Shown here: positions 1 through 8,297 of the stretch, in pieces | How positions within the stretch are numbered: the first letter of the stretch is position 1 | Layout: each line of letters opens with the position of its first letter | Origin: an uncultured Prevotellaceae bacterium | GTDB lineage: Bacteria > Bacteroidota > Bacteroidia > Bacteroidales > Bacteroidaceae | Reading direction: 5' to 3' | Assembly (NCBI GenBank): GCA_947306605.1 | Contig: CAMZHB010000038.1 | Coordinates: 1-9,912 of the forward strand | Length of the DNA: 9,912 nucleotides | Notes under the pieces: model-generated | The model's database searches: none | Told to the model about the DNA's origin: nothing | What the model saw: the letters and a program-made list of their open reading frames with translations, nothing else | Translations under genes and position numbers: made by a program

Positions 1-2345
1 GGGCCTGGGGCAACAGTGTCCACAATGAACCGCCGGGCCTTAGACTCTGACCTACCTTCTTTCCATCCAAGTAGGCATAGGCATAGCAGTCTTTTACGAC
101 AAAGACAACGCGATGCCACTTGCCTTCTTCCATGACGCCGTGGTAGCCCAGGTCGAAGTTGTTCAGACCAATGCTGTTGCCTTTCATGAAGAAACTACCG
201 TCGGTGGTGTTGCGCGGGTTCGTCTGGAAGAGGGCGTGGTAGCCGGTCAGATCGCCGGGCTTTATGTCCATCATGATGGTGTAGTCCTTCATTTCGGGAA
301 TTTCCTGATTGGTTGAGAGCATGAGGTATGCCTCGACAGGCATGGTGACAGCACCGTTGCCTTCCAGAGGTCCTTCAGTGGGTATGATGCCGGCTTCTTC
401 CGGATCGTCTGTGGTGGCAGGACCGTCTTCCGTCTTAAAGGCGGCCTGTATCGTGGCAATGCCCGTACCGGCCATCAGGTCGGAGGTGTCGTCGAAAGTC
501 CACCAGCCTAAGCTTTCGGGTACATCGGCTCCCATCAGAACCTGGAATACGTTCACGGCTTCGGGCGAGAAGTAATCTGAGTAGACGCCAATGACGTCTT
601 CGCGGCGACCGGGCTCGTCCATGTCTTTAGCACGGAACTTGTAAGCCTTTTCGCCCTCGACAAATTCATCGTCAACCGCTTCAATCCATTCGGGCAGTTC
701 GAAATAAACAGGAACATTCGACTTGACCGATATGGTGAATTCGTTTTCATTAATCAGACGGACAGACTGAGTCTGAACCACGAAGTATTCGTCGGCATCC
801 TTATAGACGTCGCCGAGTCTCTTGGCCTGGGCGTCGGAAAGGGGCAGGTCCCAGAAACGAATTTCAGCCACGTCGAGTGGACCTTCTTCGTCGCCGTTGC
901 TATCGTCGGCAAAGAGCAATGCTTCCTTGTTGATAGGCCATCTGCCGTTGGCGTTGCTGGCCTCGGCCAGCTTTTCACCGTCGAGATAGAGAATGGCGCG
1001 GCCGTCCTTGACAACAAACAGCAGACGATACCACTGGTCCAGTTGCAAGGTGCCATGATATCCTATGGCACCACCAAGGCCTATTTGATTGCCCTTGATG
1101 AAGAGACCACCGTCTTCCTGGTTAGTAATGTCATTTTGGAAGAGAGCCTTGTAGCCGTTCAGGTCGGCGGGCTTGATGTCAAACATAATGGTATAGTCGG
1201 AAAGCACCTCAGTGCTTGCATTGGTCGTAAGCCACAGGTAAGCGTTCTTAGGAACGAAGATGGCTCCGTTGGACTCGGTCGGACCGCCTTCTTCGGAGGC
1301 TTTAAGCCCGGTAATATCCAAATTCTGCCTTTTCTGAGGACCTTCGCTTGTGTTGAATGCTCCTTCCAAGACAGCAGTACCTTCTCCCTCCAGTAGGTTG
1401 GACGGGTTGTCGAAGGTCCAGACACCCAGTGCCTCGGGAATGTCGTTGCCCGAGAAGATTTGGGTAACCGGAATCTCTTGGTCTTCCAGACCGTCGCTCT
1501 TCACGGTAATGGTACCTTCGCGGCGTCCGCTAGCATCCATAGCCTTGGCACGGAAGGTGTAAGCCTTCTCTCCGGCAAAGGGTGTGGCGTCAACAGCTTC
1601 GATCCAGTCGGGAAGGTCGAACGTGAAGGATGTGTTGGCGTCAATCTTGATGGAGAAATTCAGTCCATCTGAAACCTTGACAGCCGAAGTCTTCACGGTG
1701 ACGTAGGGGTTTTGATTGTCGTTGATAGGATCCAAACCGGAGAGGCTTCTTATTTGATTCTCCGAGAGTCCTCTTTCCCAATAGGCGACTTCGGCCACTT
1801 CCGTGTCCACCATTTCGCCGTCATTGTCGCAGAAGAGGTAGAATCCCCACGGGTCTAATTCCCAACGCAGTTCACCGCCACAGTTAATCAGATTTTCTCC
1901 GTCCACATAAACGGCAATTTTTCCGCCACGGTTCACCATAACCACGCGGTACCATGTATCGTTTTTGATTTCACCGAAGTATCCTCCCATGGCATTCATA
2001 CCAATCTTGTTGTTGCCGTAGAACAGGTCGCCGTCGTTGTTGTTGTTGACATTTGTCTGAAGCAGTCCGTTGAATGCATTGGCGTCAGCCACCTTGATGT
2101 CCATCATGATGGTGTAGTTCTGCGTTGCTTCTTTGTTGACACGCACAGCTTTCAGGGCCGACAACTTGGGAACCAAGATGGCTTTGTTGTCGGCCGTCGG
2201 ACCATCAATGGATGTGATGTTTGCCTCTGTCAGACTTTCAGCCGTTGATATGGAATTGTTGCCAACAAGGCAGGGAACCAAGGACATGTCGCCCCTCTCC
2301 ACTTTCAGGAGGTCGTTCTTGTCTTCAAATTTCCACTGGCCGTCA
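1..2345 (-). repeat. Tandem LamG/BACON coding modules, period about 0.92 kb
   Basis: The 3' half of the phosphoesterase gene is built from repeated modules. An anchor motif (D/N)YTIM(M/F)DIK recurs at residues 548, 855 and 1159, that is 307 and 304 residues apart. Each copy is followed by a conserved phrase around G..LF..GN.IG and later by V(D)G.. and a WER/FWDLPLS-type ending. The two linker domains also match each other (DWIEAVD and EWIEAVD, then AYTFRAK and AYKFRAK). The array continues past the left edge, so the number of modules is unknown. The copies have diverged at the DNA level, so the duplication is not recent. Confidence 0.8.
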
Positions 2346-3760
2346 GCTTCGGGAATTTTGCCTTCCTCTATCGTGGGAGCCTTGAAGGTTGCGGTAAGCG
2401 GTGCCGATGCATTATCGTAGGAGTCAAAGGCTACGACCTCCACGTTATAGGTGGCGTTCGAAGTGAGGTTCTGAATGGTATAGCTCAGTGATTTGGGCTG
2501 ATCGGTGTTCAGGTAGAACTGTGAGAAGATGTATTTCTCGGCGACTACCAGTCCGTCCTTGCTGACGCGGACACGATAGCGGAAAACGCAGTCGTTGTCA
2601 GTAGCCTGCGGGAAGGTGGCTATGGCGTCGAAATCCGTAACGTCCATCGTGATGGTAGCGCTCTTTGTGAATACCGGGGCGGGCAGACCGTCGCGGAGAG
2701 ACACGTTGTTGGGGTTGTCGTTGGCATCGCGGATGTCGGCATATTCAAACTTCGAGCCGTCGAAGGGAGCCTTGAGCACCCAGTGCTTTTCGGCACCGAT
2801 TTCCAAGTTGCGGTAGGTGTCGTAACGGCAGATGTCGATATCGCCGTTCTCCAATTCGCTTACTATCATGCCTTCGGTCACATAGGCATAGCCTTCGGGG
2901 TGAATGCCGGCGCCGACGGCTCCGGGGTTAATTTCGGAGTAGGTCGTGCTTGCCGTGTTGATCACGGTGAAGTAGTTCTGATGTTCCGATTCGGGGTTGG
3001 CACCCTGGTGGATGCTGCGCGGGTCACCCAGGGGATAGTGGCTGTGTCCTGCGAACACAACGGCTTGGGGATACTTGTTCAGCACGGGGTTGAGGACGCT
3101 CATTGACCACGTGCTTCCCGTCTCATACTCTGACCATGAACCGTAGACCGACCAACGGGGCGGGACATGGGTGAACACGAAGATAGGCTTGCCGGGGCAT
3201 TCGTTGCTGGCCTGAGCCAACCATGCGTCCAGTTGGTTTACCACATCTTCGGGATAGGCGGCTTTGCCTGTTGCACTGCTGCTCACGTCATTGCTGCCGC
3301 CGGCGCTCATGCTGATGGTGATGAAGGGATAGCCCTTGATGACACGATAGGAATGGAAAGGATAGGGCTGTCCGCCATTAAAAGACTTCAACCCTTCCTG
3401 ATAGTTTGACTTTCCGTTTTCATCGGAAAAGTCGTGGTTTCCCATCATGAAGAGGAACGTTCCCACGGGATTCGTGAAGTTTGCCTTGTCTGAAAAGACA
3501 CTTGCGAGCATCTCGTATTGAGATGCAGCTCCGGCGTCGGCCAGGTCGCCTACCACGGCCAAGGCGTCGAGGGCCTTGTGCGAGGTCAGGTTTTTCAGGG
3601 CCTTTGGCACTTTTACCATGGCTCCTTCGCCTACATGGTTGTCAAAGTGGACGTCTGAGATGACACCGAACGAAAGCCGTTCGTTGTTCTGAGCCCACAC
3701 ACTCATTCCGGCCATATAAATCAGCATGGTCAGAAACATGGAAGTAAGTTTCTGTTTCAT
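1..3760 (-). CDS. Secreted calcineurin-like metallophosphoesterase with FN3-, LamG- and BACON-like modules (C-terminus beyond the window)
   Basis: The frame reads without a stop from ATG at 3758-3760 to the window edge, giving at least 1253 residues. Residues 1-23 form a signal peptide ending WA|Q. Residues 30 to about 330 are a metallophosphoesterase domain with the full metal-site set in order: D36-V-H38, G71-D72, G107-N-H-D110, T197-H198 and G238-H-S-H241. An FN3-like domain follows (about 357-460), then LamG-like (concanavalin A fold) domains near 473-675, 776-983 and from 1080 onward. BACON-like domains, with the typical R..G.ITV...VTQ ending, lie between them (about 682-767 and 991-1074). 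The family hydrolyses phosphate mono- or diesters using two metals; the substrate is not evident. The LamG and BACON modules suggest glycan or surface binding outside the cell. The gene has its own promoter and is not tightly coupled to the exchanger upstream. A C-terminal secretion domain is possible but out of view. Confidence 0.9.
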   Translation of the reverse strand, partial: MKQKLTSMFLTMLIYMAGMSVWAQNNERLSFGVISDVHFDNHVGEGAMVKVPKALKNLTSHKALDALAVVGDLADAGAASQYEMLASVFSDKANFTNPVGTFLFMMGNHDFSDENGKSNYQEGLKSFNGGQPYPFHSYRVIKGYPFITISMSAGGSNDVSSSATGKAAYPEDVVNQLDAWLAQASNECPGKPIFVFTHVPPRWSVYGSWSEYETGSTWSMSVLNPVLNKYPQAVVFAGHSHYPLGDPRSIHQGANPESEHQNYFTVINTASTTYSEINPGAVGAGIHPEGYAYVTEGMIVSELENGDIDICRYDTYRNLEIGAEKHWVLKAPFDGSKFEYADIRDANDNPNNVSLRDGLPAPVFTKSATITMDVTDFDAIATFPQATDNDCVFRYRVRVSKDGLVVAEKYIFSQFYLNTDQPKSLSYTIQNLTSNATYNVEVVAFDSYDNASAPLTATFKAPTIEEGKIPEADGQWKFEDKNDLLKVERGDMSLVPCLVGNNSISTAESLTEANITSIDGPTADNKAILVPKLSALKAVRVNKEATQNYTIMMDIKVADANAFNGLLQTNVNNNNDGDLFYGNNKIGMNAMGGYFGEIKNDTWYRVVMVNRGGKIAVYVDGENLINCGGELRWELDPWGFYLFCDNDGEMVDTEVAEVAYWERGLSENQIRSLSGLDPINDNQNPYVTVKTSAVKVSDGLNFSIKIDANTSFTFDLPDWIEAVDATPFAGEKAYTFRAKAMDASGRREGTITVKSDGLEDQEIPVTQIFSGNDIPEALGVWTFDNPSNLLEGEGTAVLEGAFNTSEGPQKRQNLDITGLKASEEGGPTESNGAIFVPKNAYLWLTTNASTEVLSDYTIMFDIKPADLNGYKALFQNDITNQEDGGLFIKGNQIGLGGAIGYHGTLQLDQWYRLLFVVKDGRAILYLDGEKLAEASNANGRWPINKEALLFADDSNGDEEGPLDVAEIRFWDLPLSDAQAKRLGDVYKDADEYFVVQTQSVRLINENEFTISVKSNVPVYFELPEWIEAVDDEFVEGEKAYKFRAKDMDEPGRREDVIGVYSDYFSPEAVNVFQVLMGADVPESLGWWTFDDTSDLMAGTGIATIQAAFKTEDGPATTDDPEEAGIIPTEGPLEGNGAVTMPVEAYLMLSTNQEIPEMKDYTIMMDIKPGDLTGYHALFQTNPRNTTDGSFFMKGNSIGLNNFDLGYHGVMEEGKWHRVVFVVKDCYAYAYLDGKKVGQSLRPGGSLWTLLPQA

Positions 3761-3831
3761 TTCACTTATAATTAGTTTATTGTTGTTTTTTGACCTGTTG
3801 TCTTTAATTTACCTAATAATATAGATAGGTG

Positions 3832-3863
3832 CAAAAATACAGATAAGCGTGTAAAAAACCAAA
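3832..3863 (-). promoter_or_regulatory. Bacteroidota-type promoter for the metallophosphoesterase
   Basis: On the minus strand TTTG (3860-3863) is followed after exactly 20 bases by TATTTTTG (3832-3839), a full match to TAnnTTTG. Transcription would begin near 3825, leaving a leader of about 65 AT-rich bases before the ATG at 3760. The surrounding stretch 3761-3948 is AT-rich and holds no gene. I saw no clear hairpin terminator for the exchanger in it. Confidence 0.7.
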
Positions 3864-3948
3864 TAAATTCAGTTTTTTACATAAAAATTTTTGATAAAGT
3901 CAAAGGGAAACTATGTAAACCTAAGGTGTGTGTGGCGGTTTCTGCGAA

Positions 3949-4899
3949 TCAGGCAGTGATGACGAGCCACGTCATGTAAGCCAGGAAAACGGCCAGCAGT
4001 GTACCGCCTTCCCAACGTTCCACGCGCAGTTTCGTGTAGGAGAACAGCCAAAGCAGCAGGATGCTGCCCAGCAGCACGGCCATGTCTATCCATGTGATGC
4101 CGCCGAGGTCCATAGGGCACACCGTTCCCGTGAGTCCGAGAATCAGCAGGATGTTGAACACGTTGGAACCTATGGCGTTGCCTATGGCCAGTGCGCTTTC
4201 GCCCTTACGGGCTGCCACAACGCTGGTGGCCAGTTCCGGCAGACTGGTGCCGCAGGCAACGATGGTCAGGCCCACCACGGCGTCGCTCACGCCCAGTTCG
4301 CGGGCCACGTCGGAAGCATAGGTCACGAAGATGTCGCTGCCGACAATGAGGCATGCCAGCCCCAGGAGAATGAGTCCGATGCTTTTCCAGACACCGTGAA
4401 GTTCCGGCTCGCTTTCCTGGCTTCCGGTGTTTGCCGCCTCTTTGTGCCCCTGCCGGGCGAGCCGCAGGGTGTAGGTCATGAAACCGGCGAATCCGGCGAG
4501 CAGCACGATGGCGTCGATGCGGCTGAGCCGGCCGTCAGAGAGCGTCAACACGGCCAGTGCCACCGATGCTGTCACGGCAAACGGGATGTCTTTCTTCACC
4601 GTTCCGCGTCCGATGGCAATGGGGGCTACGAGTGCGGCGCAGCCCACAATGGCCAGTGTGTTGAAGATGTTGCTTCCCACAATGTTGCCCACAGCCATGC
4701 CCGGCGCACCTTTCAAGGCCGAAGCCAGGCTGACGCAGAGTTCGGGGGCGCTGGTGCCCATGGCAACCACGGTGAGGCCGATGACGATGGGGGGCACGTG
4801 CATGCGGCGGGCCAGGGCGCTGGCGCCGTCGGTGAACTTGTCGGCGCCCCACAGCACCAGAGCGATGCCTATGATGATGAAAAGAAAGTCGAGAATCAT
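3949..4899 (-). CDS. Na+/Ca2+ exchanger, CaCA superfamily, YrbG type
   Basis: This 316-residue inner-membrane protein is complete and of normal length for the bacterial YrbG-like branch of the CaCA superfamily (calcium/sodium antiporters). It has the two inverted alpha-repeats that form the ion site: GTSAPEL (48-54) with GNIVGSNIFN (71-80), and GTSLPEL (217-223) with GNAIGSNVFN (240-249). Both acidic residues (E53, E222) and the GSN motifs are intact. About ten hydrophobic segments are visible, split by a short charged loop near 148-170. The ATG at 4897-4899 starts directly in the first membrane helix, as is usual. The long opposite-strand frames over this gene are shadows. It would move Ca2+ against Na+ (or H+), but ion choice cannot be read from sequence. 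No functional link to the phosphoesterase next to it is evident; the two are 188 bases apart and the latter has its own promoter. Confidence 0.93.
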   Translation of the reverse strand: MILDFLFIIIGIALVLWGADKFTDGASALARRMHVPPIVIGLTVVAMGTSAPELCVSLASALKGAPGMAVGNIVGSNIFNTLAIVGCAALVAPIAIGRGTVKKDIPFAVTASVALAVLTLSDGRLSRIDAIVLLAGFAGFMTYTLRLARQGHKEAANTGSQESEPELHGVWKSIGLILLGLACLIVGSDIFVTYASDVARELGVSDAVVGLTIVACGTSLPELATSVVAARKGESALAIGNAIGSNVFNILLILGLTGTVCPMDLGGITWIDMAVLLGSILLLWLFSYTKLRVERWEGGTLLAVFLAYMTWLVITA

Positions 4900-4921
4900 G
4901 ACAATGGCTGCAAAATTTCCG

Positions 4922-4929
4922 CGAAGGTA
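4922..4929 (-). promoter_or_regulatory. Possible -7 element for the exchanger
   Basis: TACCTTCG on the minus strand differs from TAnnTTTG at one base and lies 22 bases before the exchanger ATG. The -33 box is weak (TGTG at 4949-4952, 19 bases away). It is the best candidate in this region but unproven. Confidence 0.35.
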
Positions 4930-5031
4930 CGAAAAAATGCCGAAACGTCACAGGTTCGCCGGCGCTATTCACATTTTTAACACCCATTTGTTAATTTCCG
5001 GCCGTCGGGGCCGCATTTCGGTTTTTTGACA

Positions 5032-5080
5032 TCGGACTTCGGACCGCAGAAGCGGCGTTTCGGAAATTTGAAGCGCCGCC
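5032..5080. repeat. Dispersed hairpin repeat, copy 1
   Basis: This stretch matches 9554-9602 without gaps; 42 of the first 48 bases are identical. Its core is a 10-base-pair stem (5052-5061 with 5070-5079, one G-T wobble) around the 8-base loop GGAAATTT. It lies between the 5' ends of two divergent genes and has no T-tract on either strand, so it is not an ordinary terminator. It may be a REP-like or short non-autonomous element. The rest of 4900-5246 shows no gene. Confidence 0.75.
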
Positions 5081-5220
5081 TTGTCTTGGTTGTTCTCGGC
5101 GTGCTTGTGAATCAGTGAGTTGCGAAGGCCGGTCTTAGTTGTCAAAACCGCAACTTCAGGGGCGTGGGGAGTTGTCGGTCCGGTAACTTCGCGTGGCGGC
5201 GGAATAAAAAAGGGACGACA

Positions 5221-5254
5221 GTTGCTGACGGGTGGCGAAAAAATGGTAACTTTG
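5221..5254 (+). promoter_or_regulatory. Promoter of the glycosidase-GH43 operon
   Basis: TAACTTTG at 5247-5254 is a full match to TAnnTTTG. The -33 box is weaker: GTTG at 5221-5224 with a 22-base spacer. Transcription would begin near 5260. This places the start after the ATG at 5259, so translation from the ATG at 5295 is favoured. No copy of the GCGCAA-N4-TTGCGC palindrome is present here. Confidence 0.6.
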
Positions 5255-5294
5255 GACTTTGAAACATTTGGAACAACTCAAAACTACCTGTCGA

Positions 5295-6539
5295 ATGAAG
5301 AAAATACTCTTATCCCTGGCGGTTGCGGCCCTGTCGTTGTCGGCTTCGCCGGCTGCCACCCGCTGGCAGATGCAGGGCGACGGCAGCATTGCCTGGATGC
5401 CCAAGGAAGACGTGCCCCACGACGACCACATCGAAATGAGCGGCAAGCGCGTGAGCGTGGTGTTGCGCTACGGCGTGGACGAGAAAGGCGCTTTCCACGT
5501 GAACCAAAGCATGGTGTGGCCCATGTTGCGCACCATCCCCAACAATACACACGCTTCGTTGATGCGGCGTTTCCAGTGGAACGCCCTCGAGGACGTGCAG
5601 GTGAACGGCCGCCCGATGAGCAACGAGCGGGTCAGGAAAATCACGCTTGACGGCACGCTGCGCACGGAGAGCCAGATGTGGGGCGGGGGACAGTGGCTCA
5701 CCGTCGTGCGCCAGTACTTCCCCTCGACGGAACAGCCGGCTCTGGTGGAGCGCTTCGCCATCGTAAACACGGGACAGAAGGCGGTCAGCGTGGAAAGTGA
5801 CTATAAGAACGACTTCCTCATGACCGACGCGGCCAAAGGTGTGGACGGCAGTTACACCATTGTGCGCCACATCAAAGGGGAAGGCCGCTTGCTCAACCCG
5901 GGCGACACACTGTGGATGAACGCTTACATCATGGCTTACAGACAATCGGAAGACGTGGCCAACCTTGACTACGACAAGGAACTGCAGGCACGCTACGACC
6001 TGGTGGCCGCGTTGCAGAAAAATCTGGTGCTGGAGACTCCCGACGAAGTGATAAACCGCATGTTCGCCTTTGCCAAGGTGCGCGCCTCGGAGAGCATCTA
6101 CGAAACCAAGCAAGGCCCGGTGCACGGTCCCGGCGGCGAGAGCTATTATGCCGCCATCTGGGCCAACGACCAGGCCGAATACGTCAATCCGTTTTTCCCC
6201 TTCGAGGGATATGCCTACGGCAACGCCGCCTCGCTGAACAGCTACGAATGGTTCGCCCGCTATATGAACGATGAGTGGAAGCCCATCCCCAGCAGTATCA
6301 TCGCCGAAGGCACGGACATCTGGAACGGTGCCGGCGACCGCGGTGACGCCGCCATGATAGCCCACGGCGCCAGCCGCTACGTGCTGGCTCGCGGCGACAG
6401 GGCCGAGGCTCACCGGCTGTGGCCGCTCATCACGTGGTGCCTGGAGTATTGCAACAAAAAACTGATGCCCGAAGGCGTGGTGGCCAGCAACAGCGATGAA
6501 CTGGAAGGCCGTTTCCCCAGTGGAAAAGCCAACCTCTGA
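5295..6539 (+). CDS. N-terminal fragment of the six-hairpin glycosidase
   Basis: If TGA at 6537-6539 is read as stop, this 414-residue product has the signal peptide, the beta-sandwich and roughly the first half of the barrel, including WANDQAEY and SNSDELEG. It lacks the later helices and the EAWP and LSAESG motifs, so a closed (alpha/alpha)6 barrel could not form. It would most likely be inactive alone. The open frame extends upstream to an ATG at 5259, which I do not favour. Confidence 0.7.
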   Translation: MKKILLSLAVAALSLSASPAATRWQMQGDGSIAWMPKEDVPHDDHIEMSGKRVSVVLRYGVDEKGAFHVNQSMVWPMLRTIPNNTHASLMRRFQWNALEDVQVNGRPMSNERVRKITLDGTLRTESQMWGGGQWLTVVRQYFPSTEQPALVERFAIVNTGQKAVSVESDYKNDFLMTDAAKGVDGSYTIVRHIKGEGRLLNPGDTLWMNAYIMAYRQSEDVANLDYDKELQARYDLVAALQKNLVLETPDEVINRMFAFAKVRASESIYETKQGPVHGPGGESYYAAIWANDQAEYVNPFFPFEGYAYGNAASLNSYEWFARYMNDEWKPIPSSIIAEGTDIWNGAGDRGDAAMIAHGASRYVLARGDRAEAHRLWPLITWCLEYCNKKLMPEGVVASNSDELEGRFPSGKANL

Positions 6540-6581
6540 ACGACGACGCTCTATTACGACGGTCTCATCTCGGCCGCTTAC

Positions 6582-7280
6582 TTGTGTAAGGAACTGGGCG
6601 AACCGGCCGTGGTGGCCAAGCGCTACCTGCAGCAGGCAGACGACCTCAGAAAAGCCATGGACAGGTACTTTGCCCGCACCATGGACGGCTTCGACACCTA
6701 CCAGTACTACGAGGGTAACGACAAACTGCGCTCGTGGATTTGCATCCCCCTGTGCATGGGCATCACCGAACGCGCCAAGGGTACCATCGACGCCCTGTTC
6801 TCCCCGCAACTCTGGACGAAGGACGGCCTGCTGACCCAGGCGGGTGACAAGACTTTCTGGGACCGCTCCACACTGTATGCCCTGCGCGGTGTCTATGCGG
6901 CCGGCTACCCCGACAAGGCCGACGAGTACATGCACTACTATTCCGAAACACGTCTGTTGGGTGACCATGTGCCCTATGCCATCGAAGCGTGGCCCGAAGG
7001 CAGCCAGCGTCACCTGAGTGCTGAGAGCGGACTCTATGCCCGCATCGTCACGGAAGGACTTTTCGGTATCCGTCCCATTGGTTTCCGCTCCTTCATGCTG
7101 AAACCCGAAATGCCGGCCAAGTGGACGACGATGGCCCTGCGTCATGTGCGTGCTTTCGGTGGCGATTTCGACATCGAGGTGGTGCGCAAGGGAGGAAAAC
7201 TTGACATTACCGTGAAACAAGGCGCCCGGGTAAAGCGCTATACGGCCAAGCAAGGACAAAATGTGGAGGTAAAGTTGTAA
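6582..7280 (+). CDS. C-terminal fragment of the six-hairpin glycosidase
   Basis: This is the continuation of the same frame after the TGA. The first possible start is TTG at 6582 (MCKELGEP...), but coding similarity to the family plainly begins at 6540, right after the stop (T-T-T-L-Y-Y-D-G). It carries the second half of the barrel (EAWPEG, LSAESGLYARI, GLFGI) and the beta tail. It has no signal peptide of its own, so a separately made fragment would stay in the cytoplasm. It ends one base before the GH43 start codon. Confidence 0.6.
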   Translation: MCKELGEPAVVAKRYLQQADDLRKAMDRYFARTMDGFDTYQYYEGNDKLRSWICIPLCMGITERAKGTIDALFSPQLWTKDGLLTQAGDKTFWDRSTLYALRGVYAAGYPDKADEYMHYYSETRLLGDHVPYAIEAWPEGSQRHLSAESGLYARIVTEGLFGIRPIGFRSFMLKPEMPAKWTTMALRHVRAFGGDFDIEVVRKGGKLDITVKQGARVKRYTAKQGQNVEVKL

Positions 7281-7281
7281 G

Positions 7282-8271
7282 ATGAAGATGATGAAACGCT
7301 TGATTCTTTCTATTACGTTTTGTGTGCTGACATTGGCTCTAACAGCACAGATATTGACGTTCCAAAATCCTATTGTCAACCGGGACGGTCCCGATCCGAG
7401 CGTGATGCGCGACAAGGACGGCACGTTCTACATGTTCACCACAGGCAACCGCATTTTCCGTTCCCCGAACATGGTGGAGTGGACTTATGTGGGCGAATGC
7501 TTCACGCCTGAAGGCCGTCCGACGTTCGTGCCCGGTGTGAAAAGGCTGTGGGCGCCCGACATCAACCGCATCGGCAAGAAGTACGTGCTTTATTATGCTA
7601 TGTCGAAGTGGGGCGGTGAGGACAGTTGTGGCGTGGGTGTTGCCTACGCCGACTGCATCGAAGGTCCGTTCACTTGCATCAACGGCACGGGCAAACTGTT
7701 CCGCAGCTTCGAGATAGGTGTGCGCAACAGCATCGACCCCTTCTACATCAAGGACCGCGGCAAGCATTGGCTTGTGTGGGGCAGTTTCCACGGCATCTAT
7801 GCCATTGAACTGACCAAGGACGGCTTGGCCGTGAAGCCCGGAGCCGAGAAGGTGAAGATAGCCGGTTCGGCCTACGAGGGAGCTTACATTTATAAGCGGA
7901 AAGGCTATTACTATTTCTTCGGTTCCACTGGCACGTGCTGTGACGGGGCGCTGAGCACCTACCGCACCTGCGTGGCGCGGTCGAAGCATCTGCTCGGCCC
8001 CTATGTGGACAAGGAAGGCCGCGCCTTGCTGGAGAATCATCACGAGGTTATTCTCCATGGCAGTGCGCGTTGGGCCGGTACGGGCCATAATGGCGAGATT
8101 ATTGTGGACGACGCCGGCCAGACGTGGTTGCCTTACCATGCCTACGACAAACTTGAGCCGGAGGTGGGCCGCAAAGTCTTGCTCGACCTGATACAGTGGG
8201 ATGACGACGGCTGGCCTTTCATTGAATACGACAAGCCGGCAACGGTCAGTCCGCGTCCGGTGGTGAAGTAA
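7282..8271 (+). CDS. Secreted GH43 family glycosidase, arabinanase-like
   Basis: This 329-residue protein has a signal peptide (cleavage near TA|Q, residues 21-23) and then a single GH43 five-bladed beta-propeller. The three GH43 acids are visible: D38 in GPDPSV (general base), D152 in NSIDPFY (pKa modulator) and E199 in YEGAYIY (general acid). LWAPDI (89-94) and GTGHNGE (266-272, the conserved His of the arabinanase type) also fit. Lack of an added C-terminal domain and the NPIVNRDGPDPS start resemble endo- or exo-1,5-alpha-L-arabinanases, but GH43 also includes xylosidases and galactanases, so the substrate is a guess. The ATG at 7282 lies one base after the glycosidase stop, implying co-transcription and coupled translation; ATG at 7288 or 7291 would also give a good signal peptide. 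The reading frame is intact, unlike its partner, and a terminator follows 26 bases after the stop. Confidence 0.92.
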   Translation: MKMMKRLILSITFCVLTLALTAQILTFQNPIVNRDGPDPSVMRDKDGTFYMFTTGNRIFRSPNMVEWTYVGECFTPEGRPTFVPGVKRLWAPDINRIGKKYVLYYAMSKWGGEDSCGVGVAYADCIEGPFTCINGTGKLFRSFEIGVRNSIDPFYIKDRGKHWLVWGSFHGIYAIELTKDGLAVKPGAEKVKIAGSAYEGAYIYKRKGYYYFFGSTGTCCDGALSTYRTCVARSKHLLGPYVDKEGRALLENHHEVILHGSARWAGTGHNGEIIVDDAGQTWLPYHAYDKLEPEVGRKVLLDLIQWDDDGWPFIEYDKPATVSPRPVVK

Positions 8272-8297
8272 ACAGTTTAGTGGGTGATACCGTCAGT

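Larger units (their letters stand above)
5295..7280 (+). pseudogene. Secreted six-hairpin (alpha/alpha)6 glycosidase broken by an in-frame TGA
   Basis: The frame spans 661 codons, with TGA at codon 415 (6537-6539) and coding sequence of the same frame and character on both sides. The ATG at 5295 is chosen over 5259 because it begins a clean signal peptide (MKKILLSLAVAALS...) and because 5259 lies at the predicted transcription start. An N-terminal beta-sandwich (about 30-235) precedes an alpha/alpha barrel (about 236-600) and a short beta tail. Motifs seen are WANDQAEY (289-296), SNSDELEGRF (398-407), EAWPEG (564-569) and LSAESGLYARI (574-584); acidic D292, E402/E404 and E577 are candidate active-site residues. 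This matches the six-hairpin glycosidase superfamily; I cannot name a CAZy family or substrate. The partner GH43 suggests an arabinose-containing glycan. The TGA could be a true nonsense mutation, a sequencing error or, least likely, recoding. Confidence 0.75.

Noticed and set aside
3928..4980. 350-codon plus-strand frame opposite the exchanger
   Set aside because: The minus-strand protein has clear CaCA alpha-repeats; this frame is Gln/His/Gly-rich with no domain.
5052..5079. Hairpin as a transcription terminator
   Set aside because: It lies between divergent gene starts and lacks a T-tract on either strand.
6540..6600. Selenocysteine insertion signal after the in-frame TGA
   Set aside because: No clear bacterial SECIS-like hairpin is visible, and TGA acts as a normal stop for other genes here.
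5310..7424. 704-codon open frame on the minus strand opposite the glycosidase
   Set aside because: It is a shadow of a GC-biased gene: it covers the glycosidase and the start of GH43, has no recognisable domain, and is His/Val/Gly-rich as antisense frames are.
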